From: Synaphobranchus kaupii
Lineage: Eukaryota; Chordata; Actinopteri; Anguilliformes; Synaphobranchidae
DNA length: 64,000 nucleotides
Direction of reading: 5' to 3'
Assembly (NCBI GenBank): GCA_029718625.1
Contig: CM056377.1
Span: 106,156,585 to 106,220,584 of the forward strand
Below the pieces are notes generated by a model. It saw nothing but the letters and a program-made list of their open reading frames with translations. It had not been told where the DNA came from and did no database searches. Below, piece by piece: positions 24,364 through 37,109 of the stretch. Each line of letters opens with the position of its first letter. The first letter of the stretch is position 1. The position numbers were made by a program, and so were the translations under genes.

Positions 24364-25545
24364 ACAGTGAGCGCCATAATTAATTGGACAGTGACACATT
24401 TTTGTTATTTTGGTTCTGTACTCTAGCACTTTGAGTTTGAAAGGATACAATGACAATGAGGTTGAAGTGCAGACTGTCGGCTTTAATTTGAGGGTATTTT
24501 CATTCATATCAGATGAACTGTTTAGAAATTATATACGTATATATAACCTTTTTTATATAGTCCCCCCATTTTTGGGCATCAAAAATATTGGACAGTTTAA
24601 CATAATGTAGAATAAAGTAATCATTTTTTATATTTGGTCACATATCCTTTGTATGACATGACTTCCTGATGCCTGTGACCCAACAACATCAAAAGACTCT
24701 TGATATCTTATTTTCTGGTACTCTTACAAGCGATACTATAAAGTCTCTGCATTTGAATGGATCTCTATGGGAATTGGGTGGTGGGACTAGATTTAGCTGT
24801 AAATTATGCAAGAACAGTATCGAATACATGGTTGGTAAAATGGCTGTAGGTCGTCAAGGGTCTGACGTATCAAACAAGCCTCATACCATCACTCTGCTGC
24901 CAGATATGCAGTAGATATGGATGGATCACTTTAAGGGTTGTTTCTCCTGACAAATTTTCCTATTGAACTCTATGGAAAAATAAGTCAGGAGAAGAAACCC
25001 TTAAAGTTGTCCATCCATATCTACTGTATTTCTGGCAGCAGAGTGATGGTTTAAGGCTTGTTTGATATGTCAGACCCTTGATGACTCAGAGCCATTTAGC
25101 CAACCATGTGTTCCATATGTTACACTGTTCCAGTGTAATTTACAGCTAAATCTAGTCCCACCCCCCAATTCCCATAGAGATCCATTCAAATGCAGAGAGG
25201 TTATAGTATCGCTTGTAGGACTACCAGAAAATAAGATATCAACAGTCTTCTGATGTTGTTGGGGTCACAGACATCAGGAAGTCATTGCATGCAAAGGATA
25301 TGCGACCAATCATTAAAAATGATTACTTTATTCTACATTATGTTAAACTGTACGAAAGGTTCTATATTTTCTAAACGTTTCATCCGATATGGATAAAAAT
25401 ACCCTCAAATTAAAGCTGACAGTTTGCTGCACTGCAACCTCATTGTCATTGTATACTTTCAAACTCAAAGTGCTAGAGTACAGAACCAAAATAACAACGA
25501 GACAACTGATAATTTTGCAGTGGTCTCTTAATTTTTTCCTGAGAT
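24364..25545. mobile_element. Palindromic Tc1-type element, copy B, about 1.1 kb
   Basis: Positions 24402-25498 form one imperfect palindrome with arms of about 540 bp, centred near 24950. An outer check is TTTGGTTCTGTACTCTAGCA on the left against its complement near 25470-25490. The left terminus is CAGTGAGCGCCATAATTAAT, abutting the neighbouring element across TATATA. The right terminus differs and reads, complemented, ACATCTCAGGAAAAAATTAA. Both look like Tc1-type ends, so the copy is a mosaic. No coding capacity. Confidence 0.8.
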
Positions 25546-25549
25546 GTAT

Positions 25550-28500
25550 ATATAGGTATAGTAAAAAAAAAATTCTATAGGGCGATGAGGATTCATTTCT
25601 GATAATCTGCTACTCCCTGTGCACTACTGTATTATAAAATAGCTGTTTGAGCAGACAGTTGGACAGAACTGCTGTTGGATTGAACATGCAGACCATAAAG
25701 CATCTGAAATACTTACAGTCCGTGCAATGGTGATTTAAAGTAATCTCTGCATAGCTGCCTATTTCTCAATTCATTTTTTATTTGAACATTATACAATTTT
25801 TAGCATAACATTTGTATACACTACATACAAAGGCCAATTAAAATATGCATCCATGCCATTCATAAAACATATTGTAACAGAATTCATGGCCTATTCCCTC
25901 CTTGTGCTTCTGATTTTATATTCATTATTTTATTTGTTTAGGTGTTAAGATATGAATAACCAAAGCCTTATTTACATCTTAACATTATTTATGTCTGCAG
26001 TTATGCCATGCACTGATACATTTTTAAAAACCTGATGGCATCAATATCCTCGATTTTTTTTCAGTTATTACAAGTAGCATGTTAAGGGGTCCATTGAGGC
26101 CAATCAGTTGTCTAAGCTGGGCATTGTCCCACTTTATGTAGCCACATTAGCCATTGTTCCCAACAGTAGTGTACATTGAAACACATTATGCAGCACTTGA
26201 CTCCCTATTCCTAACATAGCGCACAGTCATTAGGTATGTTGCCATGACTACCAATGCTGGACTGGAGTATCTGTCCCTGAGGAACAAGGGAGCACAGAGA
26301 GAAGCAGGGTCACCACTAGTTCTGCTGATACAAACCAGTGCACGACTTCTTGGTTATCATATGCATTTATAATTGAAATATTACTTTCCCAATAATACTT
26401 TGACAGGTAAAGACAATTCACAGGACATCAGGGAAACATTTGTTTGCTTATGTATTTTAGCATCGTAGCTTCATATTCAAAGATTCAATGTGGGGGAGGT
26501 GCAATTCTGCAAATAGGCAAAAATAGAGAGAGAAAAACGAAACATTATACTTAAAGAACAAAAGATAACTTAGCTGAACCTAGAATGCAAATGAGGTGGG
26601 ACATTTTGAAACATCAAATTAATTCTCACCAGCTGTCATTCCATTTTGAGTTGAAAATAAATCAAATCCTGGAAAGATGTAAAATGCCATGACCCTTACA
26701 CAGAGAAAAAAACAATGTGGTCACATACACTCGAACCAATGCTTGGTGAGCAGAAATGCAATTAACCTTAAACCTGCAGGGAATGTGCTTAGTGTTTTAT
26801 TGCATCACAGATTTTTCTTCATTCTGGTGGTATTTTTATGAATGTTTCAGGCAAATTACCCAGTATCAGTAGAATAATCCTTCAGTCAATCTCAGCTTAG
26901 TCTAAAGTTGCACAATGACAGGAACATGAATTGATTTATTATGAAACCTTAATATTCATGGCAGTAACATTAAAAGAAAGTTAATTTATTCCAGACCAAC
27001 CCATTCCACTGATTTTCCTAAGTATTATACAGGTTACTGCAGCATTGTCCTTATGTGTGAGTGTTATGTAACAGAAATGTGCCATATGTGCTTCATGTGT
27101 TTATTACATTAAAAAAATGGGGGAGCCAATCTTTTATATTCTGATTGCTGTTCTTTTTTTCATACCTTGAGAAATGTCCTCTTTCCCTCTCCCAATACCC
27201 AGGGGAATGGGGACACCCTGTACATCATTTTTGTTTTTTTGGAATATCCACATTGAACCATAACAATCAATAAATTGTTTGGATGGCATCAGGGAAAGTG
27301 TGTGGTGAAGAGCAGTACTGCAGGAGATTTCCATACTGGTAGTTGTAGTAGAGACAAACTCGCTGATGTTCTTTGACATATTTCCAGAAGTTTACATTGT
27401 TTCTTTTCTGAGCAGAACCTAGGAAGGCTTTCAACAAGGGCTGTCATTTCCATTTCCCATGTCTTCTATAAGGAGCATCCTATTATTTTCATATTGGGTT
27501 TTTTTCTATCATAGTTTCTCTCAACGGAATTGTCCCTCCTGTTGGTTTTCATCAAGAAAGTAAATTCCTTGCTCTTGCCGGCCTCTATTTGAATCCCAGC
27601 ATGACAGACATGGAAGACATGGAAGAGCTCCCTCCGCACAGTATTGTACATCACTCCTGGGATGTTCTGTCAGACTGTCCCTGCATTTTAATGTATTAAT
27701 CATTCTAATCACTTTAATTACATTTTAGCATTGCTAATTTCAGGCTATACAGTCCCTAATGATTAAGGCAATCTCAAATAGAGTGCACGCTCCATCAATA
27801 AAATCACTTATTGAAATCACTGTTATGATTCCAAGGCCACCTTCATGGGACACACCCTGCTCTGCGCATTGGTGTCAAGATTAGCCTAACTGAGCAGATT
27901 TTACTCCCTGCCAATTCCAAGGATGCATTTTATTCAATACTCATTGAATTTCCCACATTCATCCTTACTCCTTCCCTCTCATGATACAAGTTCTCATGTG
28001 AAATATTTTTTGCTTGCAAGTAGGTTAGATCCTGGAGAACACATTCTGCTGACATGACATTTCCCTTTTGCTATCTTGTTTTCAAGTTACTTGCCAATGT
28101 CTTGCCAAGTATAAAACTCTCAAAATAGTGGTAGGTGGGAGTAACAATTCTGACACAAGGATTACATTACGTAAAGATATATTAGAGATCATCATAGCAG
28201 TCCCACAATAGCCAAATAGCCTATGCTTCTGTCTTTGCCTTTGGTATTTATTGAAAAGGCAGTTTTGTCCTGACCCACATAAAGTACACTTCACTTAATT
28301 CATCCAATTAAAAAAAGCATACTGGCAAGGGACGGTCATAGCTGTATGGTTTGTTTTAATAATAACAACCCAATAAATTGACCATGACATTTACACCTGT
28401 GAAAAATTCTAAAGCACAAATTCTAAATAATTCACCCAATGTGTTATAGTTTTAACATTAGCTATCAAAATGTACTTGGAATACTATGCCAAATAATGTC

Positions 28501-29763
28501 CTGAGGGGATTTTATAGGATTTTGGAAAGCAAGAAGAGAGATGGGCAAACACTTTGAATTTTAATGAGGCTGCGCTATTCCTTGGAAAGGTTTAAATATA
28601 AATTAAAACTGGATAAAATGCATAATAGCAGAATGTCATGGCAAGTCAAATGATTTTCATGCAAAATTGACTGCGTAGTTAAAGGGTGTTCTCCAATCTA
28701 ATGCTCTGTAAAATCACATTTTATGGAGCTTTAGTAGTGGTCATGCTAGTTGTAAACTTTTATATAGAAAGCAGAGTTATCTATTCCTGCAAAAGGAAGC
28801 TGAAGTGACTGCACAATATGTTTCCCAAAGACATAGCTAGCAAGGGGAAACGACTACTGGGGGAAACTTGTGTTAATAAATTGTAAAACCCATACTATTT
28901 ATGTAGTTAATAAAACTCAGCAAAACACTATAACAGTAGCTTGGCTCACTATAAGTCTCTATAAGTAAATGTTGAGCTGCTCTCCTGCCTAGTACCCAGA
29001 GTTGGTGGTAGTCGATGCAGAAAAATAATTGGTTCTGACTCATTCTTCAGCTGGATTTTTGTAACCTGGGTCAAGTTCTGGTGGAGTCCTCAAAGCAGTC
29101 TTGAGTGAAACGAGGTAAACCTTGGTTCTATAATTGCAGACTTCAGCCTGCACAAACCGTAGCACAGTGTGAATTCATTAGAAAATAATGATGTGTAACT
29201 GACATAGAGTATTTTCTCTTGCAGTTAAGAGTTAAATGTGCATTGTATAGGCATGCATATGTATATTTTGGCATGATCTGGTTCAAGTTTTTAAAAAGAA
29301 ATTATAAATTTATATTGTCCCTTTTATTTTATGCTGGTACAGAACAGATTGATGTGGGTAACCCAGGGTTACATTGCAGGTTTACAAAATGCCACCCCTC
29401 ATTGGTCTATTGAAAGCCAAAGCTAACATAATTGGGAAAAATAATTGATTTTCATTATAATGATCTGTTATACATATTAATGACTAATTAGCACTGCAAC
29501 CATGATTTATATAATGTATTTAAAGGACAAAGTATTTTTGGCATGCATCTGTGTGTTACTTTCCAATGTGTAATTGCATAGCTGAGCTTTTATTTGTTGT
29601 TATTTACTTAACGAGGACAATTTTAGAATTTAGAGGTAGAATCCTATATTTGTGTTTCTAGAATTTTCCAAGGTTACCATATGAAATTTAATTCATTATC
29701 CTTTTTTCTCACACTATACTGTTTTAGCAGTAGAAAATGAGAAGTACACTGACTTCTTAAGTA

Positions 29764-29806
<43 letters not shown>

Positions 29807-31565
29807 TTCTGTATATAAAACCTTAACCGCAGTTAATATAATTTTTCAATATTTGAACACTAATAACTGTAATAATCACTTTTTGATGACTTGAACATAG
29901 GCACAGATGGTTTAGAGAAGCAGACGTCCCTGATGTGTTCAGGTTACTCAAGCTGCAGGGTGAAATACAATACAATGCAAGGCATATTTCTTTTATTTTA
30001 TTTTGCAAAAATTGTTCTTGTCTATGAATGTCCTGTATATTTGAAATGGCAAATACCCAGATGCTATGGTGTGTGTGCAGAAAAATATATTCAAAGCCAA
30101 CCAAGTATGAAAGCAAATAATGAAATGTTTCAGTATTGCATTTCTATTTGCAAATTACAGCCAAGGTGAAATGAAATGAAGCTTAAATAATGGCCTCCCA
30201 GGGCTTATGATGCACTACTGTGCCCAGTCGCTGTCTGGAGTCAGCACGAAAGACAGTCCAGCCCCTCTGTCTACCTACCCTCCCTGGGACGCTGCAAGGG
30301 GCTAAACAGCAATCATCTCAGGCCATTTCCTCCACACTCCCTTTCAAAGAAAGGTCCAGAGCCATGCATCCATGTGGAACAGGAGTACCCATATTGCAGC
30401 CTCAGTTTCACACAACAGGCAGATTAATCATTCAATCCTCGGCTCTTCACTCCTATCCCTTTTAATCTGCGAACACATCCCATTAGACTCATTTTAAACC
30501 CACAGCCAGGGGCAAGAGGTTTACATCTAGGACGAGCTTACATCTGTTTTTCAGAGTTTAAGTATATCTCTAATAGCAATTGGGGCCACATCTTAATAGT
30601 GTACGCAGACCTTATTAACAGACCAGTTAAGTGGAGGCTGTTTTCCAGTGACAGTAGTGTATGACATTTTTAGATTAAACTAAACATGCAGAGGAAAAAG
30701 TGAGTGAGCAAAATTCTTGTGGTTTTTACTTGTATTTATTTAAAGCTCCCTATCTAGTTTAGCTTATGAGCTAAAAATAGGGGTCACAAGTTAGTCTAAA
30801 GTAATTTTCTCACCTGCATTTTAGTTATCTGTCAGCATGGTCAGTGTTCTTTGATGGCAGGTGTTAGTTATCACATTACATCAGGTATAGACATTAATAA
30901 GTCAATTGCCACTTTATGCTCCCCCATAGTCACGCACTGCATTCAAGTGTGGTTATTAGAAATACAGATATGCGGCAGTAGTATATTTTTTGTGTTGTGT
31001 ATCATTTTCTAACTTGTCAGTAGTAGCATAGACAGATCAAAAGTGTCGTTATATCACTTACACAAAAACCACAGAACCATTATTTGTATGATCTGTCACA
31101 TGATTGTACTAATCCAGTGACTATGGAGACCAAACAAGGATATCAATTGTACTGTAAGTTTAAATGTGTAGCTTTCCCTGGGATGGTCCGTGTCAGCCAT
31201 TTTTGTACCAAAACTCTTTACCAACAAGGGCTGCGATGTAGACCCACAAGATTTGTAAAAGCCGATTAGGGCATGGAATGAGAAGACCACCAGATTGATA
31301 GAACCTGATTGGAAATTTGGCCATGACACTGAAAGAGTAACACCTTTGCTCTTTGTGACATCTGATATTCATTGACCTTATCGTAACCCGGACCCCGGGT
31401 TTAAGGTCATATTAGGAAGACGACATCTGCATGCTGTCCCTGAGACTCTAATTGGGCATTGGCTACTACAATGCCCAAGCATCCAAAGAATGATTGAGCA
31501 AAGAGAATTTGCAGAGCTAGAGCTCATTGAACACCTGAGGAAAATTAACTTGGATACTCACAAAA
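25550..31565. other. Unannotated intronic sequence
   Basis: No recognisable gene or transposon termini. 27700-28000 and 30180-30640 are GC-richer and look unique, so they are candidates for conserved non-coding sequence. A TA microsatellite lies at 29768-29803. Confidence 0.4.
29768..29803. repeat. (TA)n microsatellite
   Basis: About 18 uninterrupted TA units. Confidence 0.97.
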
Positions 31566-31574
31566 ACTATGAAA

Positions 31575-31938
31575 GCATCCATCCATCCATCCATTATCTA
31601 ACCCGCTTATTCCTGGTCAGGGTCACGGGGGGTGCTGGAGCCTATCCCAGCATGCATTGGGGGAGAGGCAGGAATACACCCTGGACAGGCCGCCAATCCA
31701 TTGCAGGGCACACACCATTCACTCACACACTCATACCTATGGGCAATTTAGAGTCTCCAATTAGCCTAACCTGCATGTCTTTGGACTGTGGGAGGAAACC
31801 GGTGTACCCGGAGGAAACCCACTCGGACACGGGGAGAACATGCAAACTCCACACAGAAGGGTCCTCGTTCGGGATTCGAACTCGGTACCTTCTTGCTGTG
31901 AGGTGACAGTGCTAACCACTGCACCACCATGCCGCCCC
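31575..31938 (-). repeat. tRNA-derived SINE with (ATGG)n tail
   Basis: On the minus strand it starts GGGGCGGCATGGTGGTGCAG (A-box region), then GGTTAGCACTG, and a B box GAGTTCGAATCCC. A long body follows with GTTTGCATGTTCTCCCCGTG and CAAAGACATGCAGG, and the end is AAGCGGGTTAGATAATGG plus ATGG repeats. The tail type suggests mobilisation by an RTE-clade LINE (inference). The direct repeat ACTATGAAA at 31566-31574 and 31939-31947 is a perfect 9-bp target-site duplication. It is a well-known kind of repeat in teleosts. Confidence 0.85.
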
Positions 31939-31947
31939 ACTATGAAA

Positions 31948-34143
31948 TCAATGTCAACGAATTTTCATATATCAAATAAAACACTGTTGTACAAATGTTC
32001 CCTTTTCATGTGTAAATTTCAAGCTGTCTTCCATGCATTTAAAAATCTTAATGAGCACTCCAGTCATGCCATTTGAAGTGACAGTTCATAGCACCATCCA
32101 CAGGAAGCAACTGAACAATTCAATTTTCACAATGAACATTCACAGACCGAAATGGAAAAAGTCAAACATTCCTACGACTTCAGCAAGAAGTCATCCATTG
32201 TACAACGGTTCATTGCAATCATGTAAAATCAACACAAGCTGGAACACTAAATGATAAAACAAAGTACAAGATTGCAAAATCAGAATATCTTGCCTTGGGC
32301 CTGATGACAGCTAAATAAAGGTTAAATAAAAATAAACATCGCACCACAATTGACTGAGTCCATAGTGCAGAGAAAAGCCTTTTGGATACTTTTAGTATAA
32401 ATCACCATTTAGACTGAATGAGGTCAAATTTGGCGATTTTAAAACAACCACTTTCAATTAAACTCATCAGCATATCCTAATAATTTTAGGGAGGCACTTT
32501 AATGTCTGTCAGACCTTGCACTGTCTACAGTTGAGACTAGTGATGGCTTTGATTCCACATGGATGCATGACTACATTTCTGGAATCAGGATACAAATAAA
32601 ACATTCAAACCGAATTCATTGCTTTAGGGATTGTCATTACTTTTCTCTCTGTTGCCCCTTCTGCATTTCAAGCGTCATGTTTGGGAAGCGATATTCAAAT
32701 GAAGCAATTATTATCACAGTTGAAATGAGTAATAATAATAATCATTTTTGTTTTTATTATTGTTGTCGCTGTTATTTTTTTTCGGTCCACAAAGGAGATA
32801 GTGTTTTTAAAATAACCGAGCCCATTGTTTTCTGCGTGCTTGTGTCCACCCCTTCTGCGACCCCATTGATCCTTCCCTGTACAAAACCCAGATTTTCTCA
32901 GGTCACATATCTGAATACAAACAAACAGCCCTCCTGGATTTCAGCCATTTGGAAAGACTAGGCCTAACTGGGTGTATCGCATATGTGTACTAGTGATTAC
33001 GTTGTATCTCCAGTTCAAAGGAGTGTCCTTTACAGATAATAGTATGCCACACTTCATACAGTATTATGAATCTAGTGGCTGCTTTTATTTGTGACATTTT
33101 CACAGTGAATCTCTGCAGAGTTGACATAAGCTAAGAGGAGATGAGGGGGTCTGTTGGTTGTTATGGCGATAGTCTTCTGATTTATGGAAGGGATTTACAG
33201 TTATATTTATTATATGAAAAATAAATAGCACTGTATAATACAGTAAAAAATATTCCCAACTAACTTTCCAGCTTTGAAGCCCCTTCTTACAACCATTTCA
33301 GCTCAATGTTGAGAGGAAACTTGTATGTGATTTGATCTGTGCTTAGTTGAGGTAACTACCATAATTTATTTGATTGGAGTGAATTGTGTTGCTTTATCAG
33401 AAATGTCTGAAAAGTACAGTCTTGTACACTGATAAGTCTGAATCCAGCTGATATACCTTCTCAAAGGTATAAGTACATCACGGTTATAAGATTAGCACTG
33501 TGCTCAGTGGACTCAAACAGCATATATATAATGTAATGTAAACTTTTCTTCAATGATTGGGCATTATACCATTTTAAGAGAGTTCTCTAGATAACCACCA
33601 TTCATGTGACACAAACAGCAAGGGCATTTTTCAATACACGGATTTGTTTGTTGCCATAAACTGTTACTCAAGAGGGCAGGACAGGAAATGGAAGTTAAGA
33701 CTAAGCTGCTAAGGGGTCAACGGCACTGTGATTTGAACCCCACATGAGCCTTTCCAAGCTTCGTTTATGATTTAGAAATGCACGAAAGAGAAAGATTTGC
33801 GCAGTCATATTTCAGAGGGAGAGTCAGCACAACAATCAAGCAAATTGAATTGTGCTGTTTTTTCCCTTTATTTTTAATAAGCTTTTGGTATCTTCACGGC
33901 TCGTCAGTAACGATGGTGCTGGAGGATACTCGTCAGGTAAAGAAATCCCCCCAAAGATTGCAGGTTTGATTCTAGTTTGACCTGTTTACTGTGTGGATTA
34001 TGGCTGTGAAGCTGCTGATATCGCCCACATGCCTAAGCAGACAGGATTACTGGGAGATTATGTTCCTTGTGTTCCACACCTGCACTGTAAGGCATCATGC
34101 CCTCCACCTTTCTGTTTCTGTTTTTGTTGTTGAAGAAACGCAT

Positions 34144-34144
<1 letters not shown>
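31948..34144. other. Unannotated intronic sequence, possible repeat tails
   Basis: ACAGCTAAATAAAGGTTAAA at about 32308 resembles the 3' end of an L2/Rex-type LINE or its SINE. Around 33960, GCAGGTTTGATTCTAG resembles a decayed B box. Neither is certain. No gene recognised. Confidence 0.35.

Positions 34145-34223
<79 letters not shown>
34145..34223 (+). repeat. (CA)n microsatellite
   Basis: About 39 CA units; the open frames over it are artefacts. Confidence 0.98.
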
Positions 34224-34226
<3 letters not shown>

Positions 34227-35274
34227 ACCCAACACAACACACACAAACAAACAACCAAGGTCAGTATTTGAGAAGGCCAGTAATGTTTTTAATATTGGTT
34301 CATTATGTGTGCTAAAGAAAAACAAGGAATTTTACTGTCACAAAAAAACATTAAGCCTTGGTTATATGGAAATCTGAATGACTGGGCAGGATTAAGGGTG
34401 ATTTCCAAAAGTATATAAATTAGGCATACATCTGTATAGCAATATGTGCATGTCCAACTTTTTGATTTAGTCTTTTCAAATGTTTAAATGCAGCTTATCT
34501 GTGGACGCAGGGGAGTTTAGCATACATTTTGGTGCAATGTGCAAAAAGTATAATGCAAACAATTTTTTTGAGGCAGATCTGTGAATAACTTCATTAAAAA
34601 GCAAGAATACATGGTAATTGACCTTTTAACCCTTGTGTTCTGTTTACTTACTAGCACCTGTGAAACTGTTATCCTGGGTCAAATATATCCAAGACATTAT
34701 TGGTATCTTAAAGCATGTACAAAAATACAATCTATGCAAAACAATCTATGCAAAAACAGTGTTATTTTTATCTCAATTCCAAACCGTAAACAATGTACAG
34801 TATGTGGTTAATGGTTGCCATTTACCATTTAACAATGAAAGTGTCACTCATTATTGTGATATGTGATTTTGTTGAAGATGTGATTTGATTTATATAAAAG
34901 ATGTGATTTATATAAATCAGCTATAATGAAAGCATGGGGGCACAACTCCCATGAAATTTTAATTAAACAAAGTTTTCATGCAGTAGATTATTGATATTTA
35001 TTGTTCTGAACTATTATATGCAAATAAACCATATAGATAAATCAAATACAGATGATGAACAACAAATCGAAACCAAATTCTAGCTTCCCACAGTTTAGTT
35101 GTTATACTTATTTAGTTCAGAGGGATTTGTTTTATATAAGATCAAATCACAGGGATTCACACATTGCTGCTAACTATAACAATAGGTAGTTTAGGCAAAT
35201 GTTAAGTTATTAAAATTCCTTAGATGCAGTTACTCCAAGTACTTTCTGAGTTAAATTTTCATGTAGCTAAAATT
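34224..35274. other. Unannotated intronic sequence
   Basis: Nothing recognised apart from short duplications: CAATCTATGCAAAA occurs twice near 34728-34755, and GATGTGATTT with nearby TTATATAAA recurs near 34877-34910. Confidence 0.45.
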
Positions 35275-35645
<371 letters not shown>

Positions 35646-35969
35646 TGGATTGACAAACTCTAATCACTGCTCGCTCCAACTACTTTACATGGTGTCGTAA
35701 TTACATGTTGTTCAACCTTTCATGATGGTCTTTGTCAGCTATCCATTGAATGAGTGCCATTCTAGTTGCCTTTGGAGTCTTTAATTGGCATTTGTCATTA
35801 TGAGGACCAGAGTTATGCTAATGAAAGTCAAGTAAGCCATTATGAGGCTGGGAAATAAGAAAACAACAAGCTAACATAAGCTAAACCTTATGCTTAAATC
35901 ACAAAGAAGAAAGAGAGCATTGGTGAGCTCAGCAATCGTAGATGGCTGGGCAATCTCAATTCTGGGATT

Positions 35970-36045
35970 GCAATTATGGTTGGAACAAAAACCAGCATAT
36001 GCAGGGGGCCCCAGGATCGAGTTTAAGATCTACTGCCCTAGTGGT
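35970..36045 (-). repeat. Possible MITE or repeat terminus
   Basis: GGTTGGAACAAAAACCAGCA followed by GGGGGCCCCAGGATCGAG resembles the end of a dispersed teleost repeat whose other strand begins with CAGTGGT and a CCTGGGGCCCCC-like motif. The second terminus was not found. Confidence 0.3.
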
Positions 36046-36194
36046 AGTCGTCGACATCCCAATTATGGTATTCACATTTCTCTGAATTTGTAAATTAGGC
36101 TACAACATTAAGAAAAGCCTCGTAATTACGATGCAGGATTCTTACAGTGTCGCCGCTTGCGAATACATCAGCCTCTCAAGTAGCACTGCAGGGC

Positions 36195-36420
36195 AAGAAA
36201 ATATGTTAAACATTTTAAGGAACCTTTAATAAGCTACAACTGTTTTTAATGAACCCTGAAGAGATTCACTATTCAATTGTCCAGCAACATCGACATTTCC
36301 ACAGTGCTATCTAACGTTATCGCACTCGCGACTGTAATACATTGCTTGTTGTTATGAAAAAGCATGTACTTTTTTAGGTATATATAAGGAATAGACTGTA
36401 GAAAAATAAGGAGTAGTTAA
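36195..36420 (+). repeat. Diverged dispersed repeat, copy 1
   Basis: It shares ordered blocks with 46680-46905: AACCCTGAAGAG, then ACATTTCCACAG, CTATC and an ATACNTTGCTNGTTAT-like stretch, in the same orientation and with similar spacing. The family is unidentified. Confidence 0.55.
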
Positions 36421-37056
36421 AGATAATGTCATCACTGAAATAGCTTAAGTTAGGAACAGTGCCTACTGTAGCCTAGCTGAATGGGGAAACTACTGGGTCG
36501 GACGGTTCTTTTATTCACTTTGGGGATTTTCATTTGATTTTCAGTTGAGAGGACCGTTTCAGGTGAAACGAATGAAACGTAGCAAAGGCCGCCTATGCAC
36601 CAAACAAACCATCTGCTCTACCCCCGTAACGAGCGTCTCGATTTCATATTTTTGTGAAGTTTCTTGTCTTTTTTTGCGGTCTGACTTCTCCATTACAAAA
36701 TAATATCTATAACGTTACACAAAACACTGGCTAAAACACTGGGTTATGGGAAATTTGGAATTGAAGTCCATAGTATTATCGGCTTGAGCAATCACCTCTA
36801 ATTGTTGACTAGCTACATATCCAAATTGTGCTTCCATAAACTCAAACTTGTCGTGACCATGAGATAAACCATTGCTACTGTTTGAAGTAGCAAGGGGGTG
36901 GGTCAATAATTCATACAATGTTTACGGGCATTGCATATCTTCACGCATAATTTAAGACATTATTTGCCGTTGTTGCAGCCTTTATTGAATGTAAGCTTTA
37001 CATGGGAGAGGGATCAGTTATGGTTGGGGGGGACAATTCGACTCTTTCCAAACATT

Positions 37057-37075
37057 GGGGGGGGGGGGGGGGGGG
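37057..37075 (+). repeat. Poly-G tract, 19 bp
   Basis: It is followed by CACACGTCCCCCGTGTCCCC, giving a strong G/C strand contrast. Possibly part of a decayed transposon end. Confidence 0.9.
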
Positions 37076-37109
37076 CACACGTCCCCCGTGTCCCCCCATA
37101 ATCCTACGC

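Noticed and set aside
31490..31906. 138-codon open frame
   Set aside because: Most of it is the antisense of a tRNA-derived SINE.
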